Source: Candidatus Evtepia faecavium
GTDB taxonomy: Bacteria > Bacillota > Clostridia > Oscillospirales > Oscillospiraceae
Reading direction: 5' to 3'
Length of the DNA: 39,705 nucleotides
Assembly: GCA_019115545.1 (NCBI GenBank)
Contig: DXDK01000046.1
Span: 1 to 39,705 of the forward strand
In this document: positions 1-7,597 of the stretch, in pieces
Position numbering within the stretch: the first letter of the stretch is position 1
Layout of the letters: each line of letters begins with the position of its first letter
Position numbers and translations under genes: made by a program
The notes under the pieces: generated by a model
The model's database searches: none
What the model was told of the DNA's origin: nothing
Seen by the model: the letters and a program-made list of their open reading frames with translations, nothing else

Positions 1-46
1 ATTACAGCTTTGTCGGCAAGATTGACTTGCCCGAATAACCGCCCGA

Positions 47-79
47 CCTATCCGACACAATGGCCAAGTGTCGGATAGG
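47..79. repeat. Perfect 12-bp inverted repeat with 9-nt loop
   Basis: The arms CCTATCCGACAC (47-58) and GTGTCGGATAGG (68-79) are exact reverse complements around AATGGCCAA. A second, imperfect pair lies at 13-34 (TCGGCAAG / CTTGCCCGA), and GCAAAA/TTTTGC pairs at 84-97. The stretch up to about 130 is much more AT-rich than the rest of the window. It sits just before the point where homology to the alarmone synthetase begins, so it may be the end of a mobile element or a subterminal hairpin. No transposase is visible in the window, so this is inference. Confidence 0.6.
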
Positions 80-637
80 AACGGCAAAATTTTTTGCACT
101 TCTATTGCTTCTTTATCACACATAAGCAAAGGGCGGGGGAGTCCCCGACGGCCCGGGGCGGTGCTCTACACCACCTCCCGGATCAAGGCCCCGGCCAGCG
201 CCTGCCGGAAGCTGCGGCAGCGGGGCCTGGCCCCCACGGCCCAGGCGGCCCTGGCCCACCTCCGGGACACGGTGGGGGTGCGGGTGATCTGCGCCTTCCA
301 GGACGATGTGTACCAGATGGCCCGGTATCTGGAGGAGCGGCCGGCCTTCGCCGTCCTCCAGACCAAGGATTACATCTCCCGCCCCAAGGAGAACGGCTAC
401 CGCAGCTATCACCTGATCCTGGGCATCCTGGACGGGCCGGGGAAGGGGGCGACGGTGGAGGTTCAGCTGCGCACCATCGCCACCGACTGCTGGGCCAGCC
501 TGGAGCACCAGATCAAGTACAAGCGCCAGGTCCCCCACGAGGGCCTGGTGCGGGAGGAACTCAAACGCTGTGCCGACGAGATCGCCTCGGTGGACCTGTC
601 CATGGAGACCATCCGGGAACTGCTGGAGGGAGCATAA
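68..637 (+). CDS. Small alarmone synthetase (RelA/SpoT synthetase domain), N-terminus missing or replaced
   Basis: This is a (p)ppGpp synthetase-domain protein of the YjbM/YwaC type, which transfers pyrophosphate from ATP to GDP/GTP. The recognisable part begins near residue 33 with TTSRIKAP (ATP-site Arg/Lys). It continues through VGVRVICAF, KDYISRPKENGYRSYH (the GYRS/T nucleotide-binding loop) and VEVQLRTIATDCWASLEHQIKYK. The family normally has some 40 or more residues with helices before the SRIK motif. Here that space is filled by about 32 residues with no resemblance, read from AT-rich DNA, and the only in-frame start is a GTG at 68 inside an inverted-repeat arm with no clear ribosome site. 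I read it as a gene whose 5' end was lost in a rearrangement. The catalytic core is intact but expression is doubtful. A strong hairpin terminator follows directly. Confidence 0.75.
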   Translation: MSDRNGKIFCTSIASLSHISKGRGSPRRPGAVLYTTSRIKAPASACRKLRQRGLAPTAQAALAHLRDTVGVRVICAFQDDVYQMARYLEERPAFAVLQTKDYISRPKENGYRSYHLILGILDGPGKGATVEVQLRTIATDCWASLEHQIKYKRQVPHEGLVREELKRCADEIASVDLSMETIRELLEGA

Positions 638-639
638 GA

Positions 640-667
640 AAAACCGCCGCGAAAGCGGCGGTTTTTT
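640..667. terminator. Rho-independent terminator after the alarmone synthetase, probably bidirectional
   Basis: The stem is CCGCCGC (644-650) with loop GAAA and GCGGCGG (655-661). A-residues precede it and six T follow (662-667), so it can end transcripts of the plus-strand synthetase and of the converging ABC permease. Confidence 0.9.
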
Positions 668-684
668 GTGCCCGGTCTGGAACG

Positions 685-2907
685 TTACGCCCCCCGCACC
701 GCCCGCCAGAACAGGGTCCAGGTGGCGGCGTAGTAGGCCGCCAGCAGCAGCAGGAGGATGGCGGCGATGGCGCCTGCCTGGGGGAGGAGCACGGAAAAGC
801 CCAGGTAGGCGGTGATCTCCGTGGAGATGGTGGCAAAGAAGAAGGGCACCACCACCAGGGCGAAGCCGGCAGCCACCCCCACCGGCAGGCCGAACCAGAA
901 AGCCAGCTGCCGGGAGACCAGGCGGCGGAGGGCCCTCTCCTCTGTGCCCAGCTTGCGCAGGACCCCGAAGCGGTACCGGTGCTGCCGGGCGTCCCACAGC
1001 TGCTGCAGGGCCAGGATGGTGAAACAGGTCACCAGGAGGACTACCGCTCCGTAGGTCATCCCGGTGCGCAGGAGGAAGGTGGAGGCGGTGGACTCGTTCA
1101 CCTGTTCCGTGCGGGTGCGGATGGTGTACCGGGGCTGTCCCTCCACGCTGTCCTCGGAGTAGGTCCGCCGGAAGGCGGCGGACAGGTCCCGGGCGTCGGC
1201 ATAGGGGATGGGCTCCGCGGTGGTGAGATAGCGGTTGGTCCCCACGGGCATCAAGTCAGTGCAGGCCTCGTCGGGGAGGATGTACACCAGGTCGGTGTAG
1301 TCGTTGTAAAGGGTTTGCCCCAGGGCTTCGGTGCAGGCGGGGGTGGTTTGGGACAGGGTGAGGGTCCCCCCGTCGGTGGTCAGGGTTGGGTGGGCGGCCA
1401 GGAAAGCGGAGCGGTCCTCCTCCCCGGCGGTGGCCCGCCACTGGGTGGCGAAGGTGCCGGGGGCCAGGGCGATGGGTTCGTACCCCGCCATGGCCCGGAT
1501 GGCGTTGTAGTCCGACAGGGCCATGGCCACCGGGGGAAAGTCATACTTGTACCGCTGGTGGAACTGCGCCTCCCGGGGGAGGTAGAGGGGGAAGGTGCAG
1601 TCGGCCTCCACGGCGATGCCCCGCGCTTCCAGGAATTGGGTCACCAGGTCGTATTCCTCCAGAGGGAGGTCAGCGGGGTCGTACACCTGGTTATAGTCCG
1701 AGCTGATCTGCACATCATACATGGACCGGCTGGCCAGGTACCCCTCCGCCCACCCCGCCAGGGCGGGGGTGGCCAGGAAGCAGAACAGGGACAGCAGCAA
1801 GGTCAGGCAGATCAGGGCCATGGACTTGCTGGTGGAGCGGAGCTGGGAGAGGATTTGCCCAAAGAAGAACAGGTTCTCCCCGGCATACCGGTGGGCGGGG
1901 GAGCGGCCCTTCCAGGCACCCACCCACCGGCCGCACAGGTAGAACAGGGCGCAGATGAGGAAGACCACATCCACCACCAGGAAGGTGAGGTACAGGTTCA
2001 GGTTTTCCGCCGAGAGGGGCAGGAAATAGGCCCTCCGCAGGGCGGGGGTGAGGGCGGCAAAGAGACCGCACCCCACGGCAACGGCCATGAGATACCCCAG
2101 CAGCCGGGGGAAGCCCCAGACCCTCCGCCGGGTCAGCCAGAGCAGGCCTCCCGCCACCCCCGCCGGGGGGAGGATGGCGTTGCCCCAGTACAGCACCCGC
2201 CCCGGCAGGGGCAGGCGGGGGGAATCGTACAGGGAGAGCAGCCACACCCCCATGGCCCCCATCCCTGCCAGGGCCAGCAGGTAGAGGACGGTGACCGCCG
2301 GCATCCACCGACTGTGCTTCAAATCCCCCTCGTTCCGCCGGGTGGCCTGGAGCATGTCCAGCAGGGGCATCTTCCGGATGGCCCGGGCGCTGCCCAGGCC
2401 GGTGACCAGGAAGGTCACCGCGAAGAACAGCAGGGTGAGGCCCACCGTGTCGGGGTAGAGGGCGAAGGTCAGGTGAAAGGGTTGCCCATACGTTGCCAGG
2501 AGCAGGGCGCTGATGAACTGGGACAGGACGATCCCCAGCAGGATCCCCAGCCCCAGGGCCAGCAGGCCCATGCACCCGGTCTCCGCCAGGAAGAGCAGGG
2601 CCATGGTGCGGGGCTCCATCCCAAGCACCCCCTGGACGGCCAGGGCGGGCTGCTTCTGCCGGAGCAGGAAGCGGTTGACATACCGGATGAGAAACCACAG
2701 CAGCAGGGTCACCCCGCAGATGGCCACCTTCATCCCGTCGCTGAGGCCGGTGAGATCAAACTCTGCTCCGATGTCCGGGTGATAGTGGGAACTGGCAATG
2801 GAGAGAAAGGCGTAAAACAGCCCCACGCACAGGGTAAGGGTGACCAGATAGATCAGATAGTCGCCCGCCGATCGCCGGGCGGAGCGGAGGATGAGTTTAG
2901 CGTACAT
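685..2907 (-). CDS. BceB-type ABC transporter permease (FtsX family)
   Basis: This 740-residue membrane protein is the permease of an antimicrobial-peptide sensing/detoxification transporter. The ATG at 2907 is preceded by GGAGGAGGG and overlaps the end of the ATPase gene by 11 bp. It starts MYAKLILRSARRSAGDYLIY, typical of the family, with a first membrane segment at about residues 18-38. Further segments follow to about 385, then a large extracytoplasmic domain (about 385-610) and a final FtsX block of three segments (TYGAVVLLVTCFTILAL onward). This 10-segment layout with one ~220-residue outer domain is the BceB/VraG pattern, though at 740 residues it is somewhat longer than B. subtilis BceB. 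In known systems the outer domain contacts the peptide or lipid II complex and signals to a BceS-like kinase, and such a kinase is present at 4383-5402. The substrate cannot be read from sequence. Confidence 0.9.
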   Translation of the reverse strand: MYAKLILRSARRSAGDYLIYLVTLTLCVGLFYAFLSIASSHYHPDIGAEFDLTGLSDGMKVAICGVTLLLWFLIRYVNRFLLRQKQPALAVQGVLGMEPRTMALLFLAETGCMGLLALGLGILLGIVLSQFISALLLATYGQPFHLTFALYPDTVGLTLLFFAVTFLVTGLGSARAIRKMPLLDMLQATRRNEGDLKHSRWMPAVTVLYLLALAGMGAMGVWLLSLYDSPRLPLPGRVLYWGNAILPPAGVAGGLLWLTRRRVWGFPRLLGYLMAVAVGCGLFAALTPALRRAYFLPLSAENLNLYLTFLVVDVVFLICALFYLCGRWVGAWKGRSPAHRYAGENLFFFGQILSQLRSTSKSMALICLTLLLSLFCFLATPALAGWAEGYLASRSMYDVQISSDYNQVYDPADLPLEEYDLVTQFLEARGIAVEADCTFPLYLPREAQFHQRYKYDFPPVAMALSDYNAIRAMAGYEPIALAPGTFATQWRATAGEEDRSAFLAAHPTLTTDGGTLTLSQTTPACTEALGQTLYNDYTDLVYILPDEACTDLMPVGTNRYLTTAEPIPYADARDLSAAFRRTYSEDSVEGQPRYTIRTRTEQVNESTASTFLLRTGMTYGAVVLLVTCFTILALQQLWDARQHRYRFGVLRKLGTEERALRRLVSRQLAFWFGLPVGVAAGFALVVVPFFFATISTEITAYLGFSVLLPQAGAIAAILLLLLAAYYAATWTLFWRAVRGA

Positions 2908-3664
2908 CCGTCGTCCCTCCTCCCAGCATGGTGAGAACCTGGAGGATTTTGTCAAAAAACACCTTCCGGCTGGCCTCCCCCCGGCGCAGCTCCGAGAAGA
3001 TGGCCCCGTCCCGGAGGAAGAGGATCCGCTGGGCATAGCTGGCGGTGAAGGCGTCGTGGGTCACCAGGAGGATGGTGGCCCCCAGGTGGCGGTGCATGTC
3101 CTCCAGGGTGGACAGGAGCATCTGGGCGGCGTGGCTGTCCAGGGCCCCGGTGGGTTCGTCGGCCAGGATCAGCTTGGGCCGGTTCACCATGGCCCGGGCA
3201 CAGGCGCAGCGCTGCTTCTGTCCCCCGGAGACCTGGTAGGGGTATTTGTCCAGAATGTCTCCGATGTTTAAGGCGGCGGCGATCTCCGCCACCTGGGGGT
3301 CGATGGTGCGGGGGTCCGCCCGGCGGATGGTGAGGGCCAGGGCGATGTTCTCCCCGATGGTGAGGGTGTCCAGCAGCTGGAAATCCTGAAAGACGAACCC
3401 CAAATTCTCCCGGCGGAACCGGGCCAGGGCCTTGGGGGGCAGGCGGGTGATGTCCTCCCCGTCCAGGTAGATAGCCCCGGCGCTCACCGGGTCGATGGTG
3501 GAGATGCCGTGGAGGAGGGTGGTCTTCCCCGAGCCGGAGGCCCCCATGATGCCCACGAACTCCCCGGCCTCCACGGAGAAGCTCACGTCGTCTAGGGCCC
3601 GGGTCACCCCGGCCCCGTTGCCGTAGATTTTCTGGATGTGCTCACATTGCAGTAAGGGTTTCAT
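2897..3664 (-). CDS. BceA-type ABC transporter ATP-binding protein
   Basis: This 255-residue ATPase is the partner of the downstream permease. It shows Walker A GASGSGKTT, signature SGGQKQR, and Walker B LILADEPTGALDS followed by the H-loop VTHD, the hallmark of the MacB/LolD/BceA class. A GTG at 3673 would add three residues, but the ATG at 3664 has a well-placed GAGGTGA just upstream and is preferred. The gene heads a two-gene operon with the permease. The region before it carries a palindromic operator-like site (3719-3749). A non-coding element separates it from the kinase/regulator pair with which this family is normally contiguous. Confidence 0.93.
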   Translation of the reverse strand: MKPLLQCEHIQKIYGNGAGVTRALDDVSFSVEAGEFVGIMGASGSGKTTLLHGISTIDPVSAGAIYLDGEDITRLPPKALARFRRENLGFVFQDFQLLDTLTIGENIALALTIRRADPRTIDPQVAEIAAALNIGDILDKYPYQVSGGQKQRCACARAMVNRPKLILADEPTGALDSHAAQMLLSTLEDMHRHLGATILLVTHDAFTASYAQRILFLRDGAIFSELRRGEASRKVFFDKILQVLTMLGGGTTDVR

Positions 3665-3718
3665 TGGTATCACCTCACCGGTAGTCTACCTCAGGGGGGA
3701 GGGGGTTGGTATCGGTTT

Positions 3719-3749
3719 TTCTTACGGAGTTCTTACAAAATCGTAAGAA
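3719..3749 (-). promoter_or_regulatory. Probable response-regulator operator upstream of the ABC operon
   Basis: TTCTTAC (3730-3736) and GTAAGAA (3743-3749) form a perfect 7-bp palindrome with a 6-bp spacer. A third half-site TTCTTAC lies at 3719-3725, 11 bp from the second. Palindromic and 11-bp-phased half sites are typical of OmpR-family regulators, and BceR-type regulators control their transporter operon from such a position. Assignment to the regulator at 5399-6067 is inference. Confidence 0.6.
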
Positions 3750-3764
3750 GTGGGGCTTCTGGGT

Positions 3765-4380
3765 GGGGCCGGGGGCCACCCCCGTTGGTACGTACCCTAC
3801 GGGTGGTCAAGGCTCTTACCAGCCTCGGGGCGCAGCGCCCCGGGGGGGTGCCTGCCGGCGGCCTCCATTTCTCCTGTGAGAAATGGAGGAAAGAACACCA
3901 GAGGGGAGAGTTTCTCCCCTCTGGACTCCCCGCTCTGGTGGGCAATGCCCTGGGAGTTGCCACTTATTTTGACTGACTGGCCTGCGGCCCTGTGTCCAAC
4001 GTGGGAATCGGCCCGCCCCCCAGCTGGGCGGGCTGGGAGGCGGGGGTCGGTAGATGAGGGGAAAGGGCTAGGAAAAATCCAGCCAAAACTATTTTTTCCA
4101 AAAGAAAGTCCCCAAATCAGGGTACGTACATGGGCAGTATTAAAACCCACGACCGCTTCGCTGCGTCGCTATCCCAAAAGCTGGAGCGAGCCCCAGCGAG
4201 CGGTTTTATTTCTAGGGGGTGCAGGGGGGAACCCCCTGCGATTCTTTCCCCCTGCTTTCTTATAAAGAAAGCAGGGCCCCCGCCGGGCAGGCGGGCCCCC
4301 GGGGCGCTGCGCCCCGAGGTGGGTAAAAGCCTTGACTACCCGTAGGGTCCGTACCATCGGGGGCCAGGCCCCCGACCCCT
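3765..4380. repeat. Non-coding element, copy 1: ~80-bp terminal inverted repeats and an ordered set of hairpins
   Basis: This fills the gene-free stretch between the kinase and the ATPase. The left end (3765-3847) matches the reverse complement of the right end (4297-4380) nearly throughout, including GGTACG, ACCCTACGGGT, GTCAAGGCT and the hairpin GGGGCGC-A-GCGCCCC (3827-3841; 4301-4315). Inside are CCTCCATTTCTC/GAGAAATGGAGG (3862-3889), CCAGAGGGGAGA/TCTCCCCTCTGG (3898-3924), GCAGGGGG/CCCCCTGC (4221-4239) and CCCTGCTTTCTT/AAGAAAGCAGGG (4250-4276). The central part (4070-4165) is alignable with 28075-28167. ORFs crossing it are not conserved between the copies. It resembles a MITE or a large repetitive structured element, and no transposase is seen. 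Confidence 0.85.
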
Positions 4381-4382
4381 CC

Positions 4383-5402
4383 TTACTCCACTTCCCGGAT
4401 GAAGTCGTTCACCCGAAAGGTGATCGCCATAGCGGTGCCCGCCGGGGAGGACTGGGGGGTGAGGGCCAGGTCCAGCTTCCGGCAGAGCTTTTGGCACAGG
4501 AAGAGCCCCAGGCCGGTGGCATTTTGCCCGGCCCGGCGGCCGTTGCGGCCGGTGAACCCCTGGTCAAAGATCCGGGGCAGGTCCTCCGGGGGAATGCCCA
4601 GGCCGTTGTCCCGGAGGGTGAGGGTCACCGTCCCCGGGCCGTGGCCGGCGGAGAAGGTGAGGGCCAGGGGGCGGTCCGGGTGGCGGTACTTCACGGCGTT
4701 CTCAATGAGCTGCCCCAGCAGGAAGGCCAGCCACTTCTCGTCGGAAAAAACGGTATCGTCGGTCTCCTCCACTTCCACCCGGGCCTGGTGCTGGAGGAGG
4801 AGATACTTGTTCTGGGCCAGGGCCTGGTGGACCGGGGCGAAGAGGGGGATCTCCCGGATGAGGTAGTCCTTCTCCGGGTGCTCGCTCCGGGCGTAGAAGA
4901 GGGCCTGTTCCACGTGATGGTCCACGGCCTCCAACAGGGGGAGCAGCTCCGTGGCCAGGGGGGAGGGGCGGTTCTCGCACAGGAGCCGGGCGGCGGCGAT
5001 GGGGGTCTTGCACTGGTGGACCCACTGGTCAATGGAATCCTTATCTGCCTTCCGGGCCCGCTCTGTGGCGCTCACCTGCTCCAGCATGGACCGCCCCGCC
5101 TGGCGGAGAAGGCGGTAGTACACCTGGTCGTCCGCCCGGGTGGGGGCGGGTATCACCTCCCCCAGGAGATAGGCCTCCGGCAGCTGGTCCGCCAGGGTCA
5201 AAAGGGCGTCCAGCTGGCGCTTCCGCACCACATAGCCCCGGACCATCCACAGGGCGGCCACCAGGGCCCAGAGAAGGAGGAACAGGGCCACGCTGTCTCC
5301 GTTGACCCCGCCCAGGAGCAGGAGGAAGGCCAGGGCGGCCATCCCCGCCAGCTGAAGGAGGAGGACGGGGACCTGCCCCTTCCAATAGGTCGCGCCGCTC
5401 AT
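4383..5402 (-). CDS. BceS-like intramembrane-sensing histidine kinase
   Basis: This 339-residue kinase has two N-terminal membrane segments (about 11-31 and 37-55) joined by only a few residues, with no extracellular sensor domain. That is the intramembrane-sensing design that relies on a partner ABC permease for signal input. The phosphorylation site is His129 in DQWVHQCKTPIAA, the BceS-type H box. The ATPase part shows ENAVKY (N box), DNGLGIP (G1) and GLGLFL (G2). Its ATG overlaps the regulator's stop (ATGA), so the two are translationally coupled. The stop codon is followed within 2 bp by the right end of the repeat element, which separates this pair from the ABC genes it presumably serves. 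Confidence 0.92.
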   Translation of the reverse strand: MSGATYWKGQVPVLLLQLAGMAALAFLLLLGGVNGDSVALFLLLWALVAALWMVRGYVVRKRQLDALLTLADQLPEAYLLGEVIPAPTRADDQVYYRLLRQAGRSMLEQVSATERARKADKDSIDQWVHQCKTPIAAARLLCENRPSPLATELLPLLEAVDHHVEQALFYARSEHPEKDYLIREIPLFAPVHQALAQNKYLLLQHQARVEVEETDDTVFSDEKWLAFLLGQLIENAVKYRHPDRPLALTFSAGHGPGTVTLTLRDNGLGIPPEDLPRIFDQGFTGRNGRRAGQNATGLGLFLCQKLCRKLDLALTPQSSPAGTAMAITFRVNDFIREVE

Positions 5403-6067
5403 ATCAGATACCCCTGGCGGTGCTTGGTCTGGATGAACCCTGTGAGGCCCAGGGCGGCCAGCTTTTCCCGGATGCGGCCGATGTGGACGCTGAGGGCGTT
5501 GTCGTCTACATAGACCTGGTTGTCCCACAGGTAGGACACCAGGTCCCCCCGGGAGCAGATGGTCCCCGGGTGGCGGAAGAGGTAGGCCAGGATCTTGCTC
5601 TCGCTCTTGGTGAGCTCCGCCGTCTGCCCCCGGTAGGAGAGCTGCCCCCGGTCTAAGTGGAGGGTGACCTCCCGCGAGGTGAGGGCGGCCTCCCCCTGCT
5701 GGGGATAGGCCCGCTTCAGCAGGGAGGCGATTTTCGCCAGGAGGATGGCGGTGTGATAGGGCTTGGTGACGAAGGCGTCGCCCCCCAGAAGGATGCTGGT
5801 GAGCTCGTCCATGTCGGAGTTGCTGCTGGTGACAAAGACGATGGGCACCTGGGAAAAGGCCCGGATCTGGCTGCACAGGGCAAAGCCGCTCTCCCCGGGC
5901 AGGCGGATGTCCAGGAGGATCAGGTGGGGCTGGATCTCCCGGACGGCGGAGACCACGTCGGTGAAGTCGGTGACGGCGCGGGCTTCGTACCCGTCCCCCT
6001 CCAACAGGGTGACCAGCTCCCGGCGGAGGGTGGGGTCGTCCTCCACCACCAGGATGCGATAGGGCAT
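5399..6067 (-). CDS. OmpR-family response regulator, BceR-like
   Basis: This 222-residue regulator has a receiver domain (residues 1-120) with acidic residues Glu9/Asp10/Asp11, phosphoacceptor Asp53 (LLDIRLPG) and Lys in VTKPY. A winged-helix DNA-binding domain (about 130-222) ends HRQGYLI. With the kinase it forms a two-component pair, and the most likely target is the ABC operon, which has a TTCTTAC palindrome upstream. The spacing to the kinase (4-bp overlap) shows an operon. The ATG at 6067 is preceded by a GGAGGC-type ribosome site. Confidence 0.93.
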   Translation of the reverse strand: MPYRILVVEDDPTLRRELVTLLEGDGYEARAVTDFTDVVSAVREIQPHLILLDIRLPGESGFALCSQIRAFSQVPIVFVTSSNSDMDELTSILLGGDAFVTKPYHTAILLAKIASLLKRAYPQQGEAALTSREVTLHLDRGQLSYRGQTAELTKSESKILAYLFRHPGTICSRGDLVSYLWDNQVYVDDNALSVHIGRIREKLAALGLTGFIQTKHRQGYLI

Positions 6068-6104
6068 GGGGTGCCTCCTCTCTCCCCGGCGGGAAGACCG
6101 GGGG

Positions 6105-6145
6105 AAACATAAGGAAATGTTTGGGGGTTCTTATGGGTTTCTGAA
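6105..6145 (-). promoter_or_regulatory. Repeat-containing leader of the regulator/kinase operon
   Basis: AAACAT (6105-6110) and ATGTTT (6117-6122) form a palindrome with a 6-bp spacer. TTCTTAT (6128-6134) and TTCTGAA (6139-6145) are 11-bp-phased half sites similar to TTCTTAC before the ABC operon. This suggests autoregulation. No convincing -35/-10 pair was found. Confidence 0.35.
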
Positions 6146-6181
6146 GGATGTTCTGGTAGGATACATCCAGTCCTAGAGCAA

Positions 6182-6209
6182 CCGGGCCAGCCGGAAGGGG
6201 CTGGCCCGG
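6182..6209 (-). terminator. Hairpin after glutamate racemase
   Basis: CCGGGCCAGCC (6182-6192) pairs perfectly with GGCTGGCCCGG (6199-6209) around GGAAGG. The tail on the minus strand is only weakly T-rich (TTGCTCT), so it is a probable but not classical terminator. Confidence 0.6.
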
Positions 6210-6213
6210 GGCG

Positions 6214-6987
6214 TCAATAGTCCATTTGAAAGAGGGTCTGGCTCATGGCCAGCTTTTCCGGCAGGCTGTTCTGGAAGGTGACGGTGCCCCGGCCCGCCCG
6301 CTGGGAGAGCAGGCCCTTGGCCTCCAGCTGCCGGCGCAGCTGCCGGGCGGTGCCCTGGCTGCCGTCGATGATGGCCACCGGCCGGCCGAAGTTCCGGGCG
6401 ATGGCCCGGCGGAGGAAGGGGTAGTGGGTGCAGCCCAGGACGATGTATTCCACCCCGCAGTACCGGAAGGGGAGGAAGAGGTCCTGAAGGTAGGCGTCCA
6501 CCACCGGCCCGTCGAAGAGGCCCTGCTCCACCATCTCCGCCAGGCCGGGGCAGGGCAGGGAGATCACGTTGGCCTGGTGGCAGAAGGCGGCGGCCAGTTT
6601 CTGGTACTTGTCCTCCCGGATGGTGAGGGGAGTGGCCATGACGAGCACCGAGGAGCTCTCCTGGGCCTGGGCCGCCGGCTTCACCGCCGGTTCGATGCCG
6701 ATCACCGGCAGGTCCGGGTGGGCCTGGCGGAGGAGATGGATGGCGGCGCTGGTGGCGGTGTTGCAGGCCACCACCACACCCTTCACCCCCTGGTCCAGGA
6801 GGTGGTCCACCGCCGCCAGGGTCAGGCGGCGGACCTCTGCGAGGGATTTCTCCCCATAAGGGGCGTGGGCGGAGTCCCCGAAGAAGAGGAAATCCTCCCG
6901 GGGCAGCAGGTCCACGCAGGCCCGCAGTACGCTGATCCCCCCCAGGCCGGAGTCAAAGACCCCGATGGGCTTGTCCCGTTGTTCCAT
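6214..6987 (-). CDS. murI: Glutamate racemase
   Basis: This cytoplasmic, cofactor-independent enzyme interconverts L- and D-glutamate and supplies D-Glu for peptidoglycan precursors. The 257-residue protein has the family's length and its two catalytic cysteines, Cys75 in VACNTAT and Cys186 in LGCTHYP. It also has the N-terminal IGVFDSGLGG motif with the conserved Asp, and GDSAHAPYG. The ATG at 6987 has GGGGGAGG seven bases upstream. The gene is transcribed alone, divergent from the collagen-like gene, from a TATAAT-containing promoter. Confidence 0.97.
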   Translation of the reverse strand: MEQRDKPIGVFDSGLGGISVLRACVDLLPREDFLFFGDSAHAPYGEKSLAEVRRLTLAAVDHLLDQGVKGVVVACNTATSAAIHLLRQAHPDLPVIGIEPAVKPAAQAQESSSVLVMATPLTIREDKYQKLAAAFCHQANVISLPCPGLAEMVEQGLFDGPVVDAYLQDLFLPFRYCGVEYIVLGCTHYPFLRRAIARNFGRPVAIIDGSQGTARQLRRQLEAKGLLSQRAGRGTVTFQNSLPEKLAMSQTLFQMDY

Positions 6988-7038
6988 GTTCGCCTCCCCC
7001 TTTCCCCGCCGGCGCAGGCGGCGGTACAGGTCCTCTTA

Positions 7039-7067
7039 ATTATACCACCCTTTTCCCGCCAGTTCCA
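7039..7067 (-). promoter_or_regulatory. Probable murI promoter
   Basis: On the minus strand TATAAT (7039-7044) stands 17 bp after TGGAAC (7062-7067). The -10 is perfect and the -35 is weak (3/6 to consensus). Confidence 0.5.
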
Positions 7068-7173
7068 CAGGATTTTTCCCCGGGGACCAAAAGCGGGGGC
7101 GGGGCATACCATGGGGTGAGGGCCCCGCGGGCTCTCAAGACCCTCCCGCCCTCCGGCGGAGAAAGGATGACCT

Positions 7174-7590
7174 ATGAAACGATACCAATGCGGTGACTTC
7201 GGGTGGCCCGGGCAGCGGCCCTGGGCGCCCCCCGGCTGCTGCCCGCCGCCCTGTCCGCCCCCCTGTCCCCCGGGGCAGACGCCCTGCCCCCCGGCCCAGG
7301 ACCCCTGCCCGCCCCAGGAGCCCTGCGTCTCCGGGTGCGTGCCCACCCCCTGGGTGCTGGGGGGCTGCTACCGGGCCGGCCAGCTGGTGACCTACAACGG
7401 CTACCTCTACGTGGCCAACCGGGACAACGCCGCCGGGACCCCCGGGTCCTCGGCCGATTTCACCCTCCTGTCCACCCTCCAGCCGGTGGGTCCCACCGGA
7501 CCTGCCGGGGTCCCGGGCCCCACGGGCCCCACGGAAGCCGGAAAAGATGGACAACAACTTGAAAAAAAGGGAGAAAAATGGGGACTTTGA
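7174..7590 (+). CDS. Cys/Pro-rich collagen-like surface protein, 5' portion only
   Basis: The 138-residue ORF has a proper start (AAAGGATGACCT then ATG). Its N-terminal third is built of CPP/PCPP units (residues about 20-55), followed by a ~45-residue module GGCYRAGQLVTYNGYLYVA...TPGSSADFTLL that resembles small carbohydrate-binding (CBM5/12-like) repeats. Gly-X-Y repeats begin next (GPTGPAGVPGPTGPT), but after five triplets the frame runs into unrelated, lysine-rich sequence and stops. Collagen-like proteins of this kind normally continue for tens to hundreds of triplets. A start-less ORF with the same module and a long Gly-X-Y tract lies at 25771-26610, so this looks like the 5' half of a broken gene. 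No signal peptide is visible. It could function as a short Cys-rich protein, but I doubt it. Confidence 0.7.
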   Translation: MKRYQCGDFGWPGQRPWAPPGCCPPPCPPPCPPGQTPCPPAQDPCPPQEPCVSGCVPTPWVLGGCYRAGQLVTYNGYLYVANRDNAAGTPGSSADFTLLSTLQPVGPTGPAGVPGPTGPTEAGKDGQQLEKKGEKWGL

Positions 7591-7597
7591 TGCGCTT

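Noticed and set aside
94-2934. Very long open frame (946 codons) on the plus strand, and similar long frames opposite the 7.5-9.1, 11.9-13.3, 16.8-18.4 and 23.9-27.6 kb genes
   Set aside because: These are antisense or out-of-frame readings of GC-rich coding DNA. They have low-complexity Gly/Pro/Gln/Arg composition, no ribosome sites and no family motifs, and they overlap well-supported genes.
3750-4265. 171-codon frame and smaller frames inside repeat element copy 1 (and the matching region at 27776-28368)
   Set aside because: The two copies do not preserve a common frame or product, and changes preserve hairpins rather than codons. I treat the region as non-coding.
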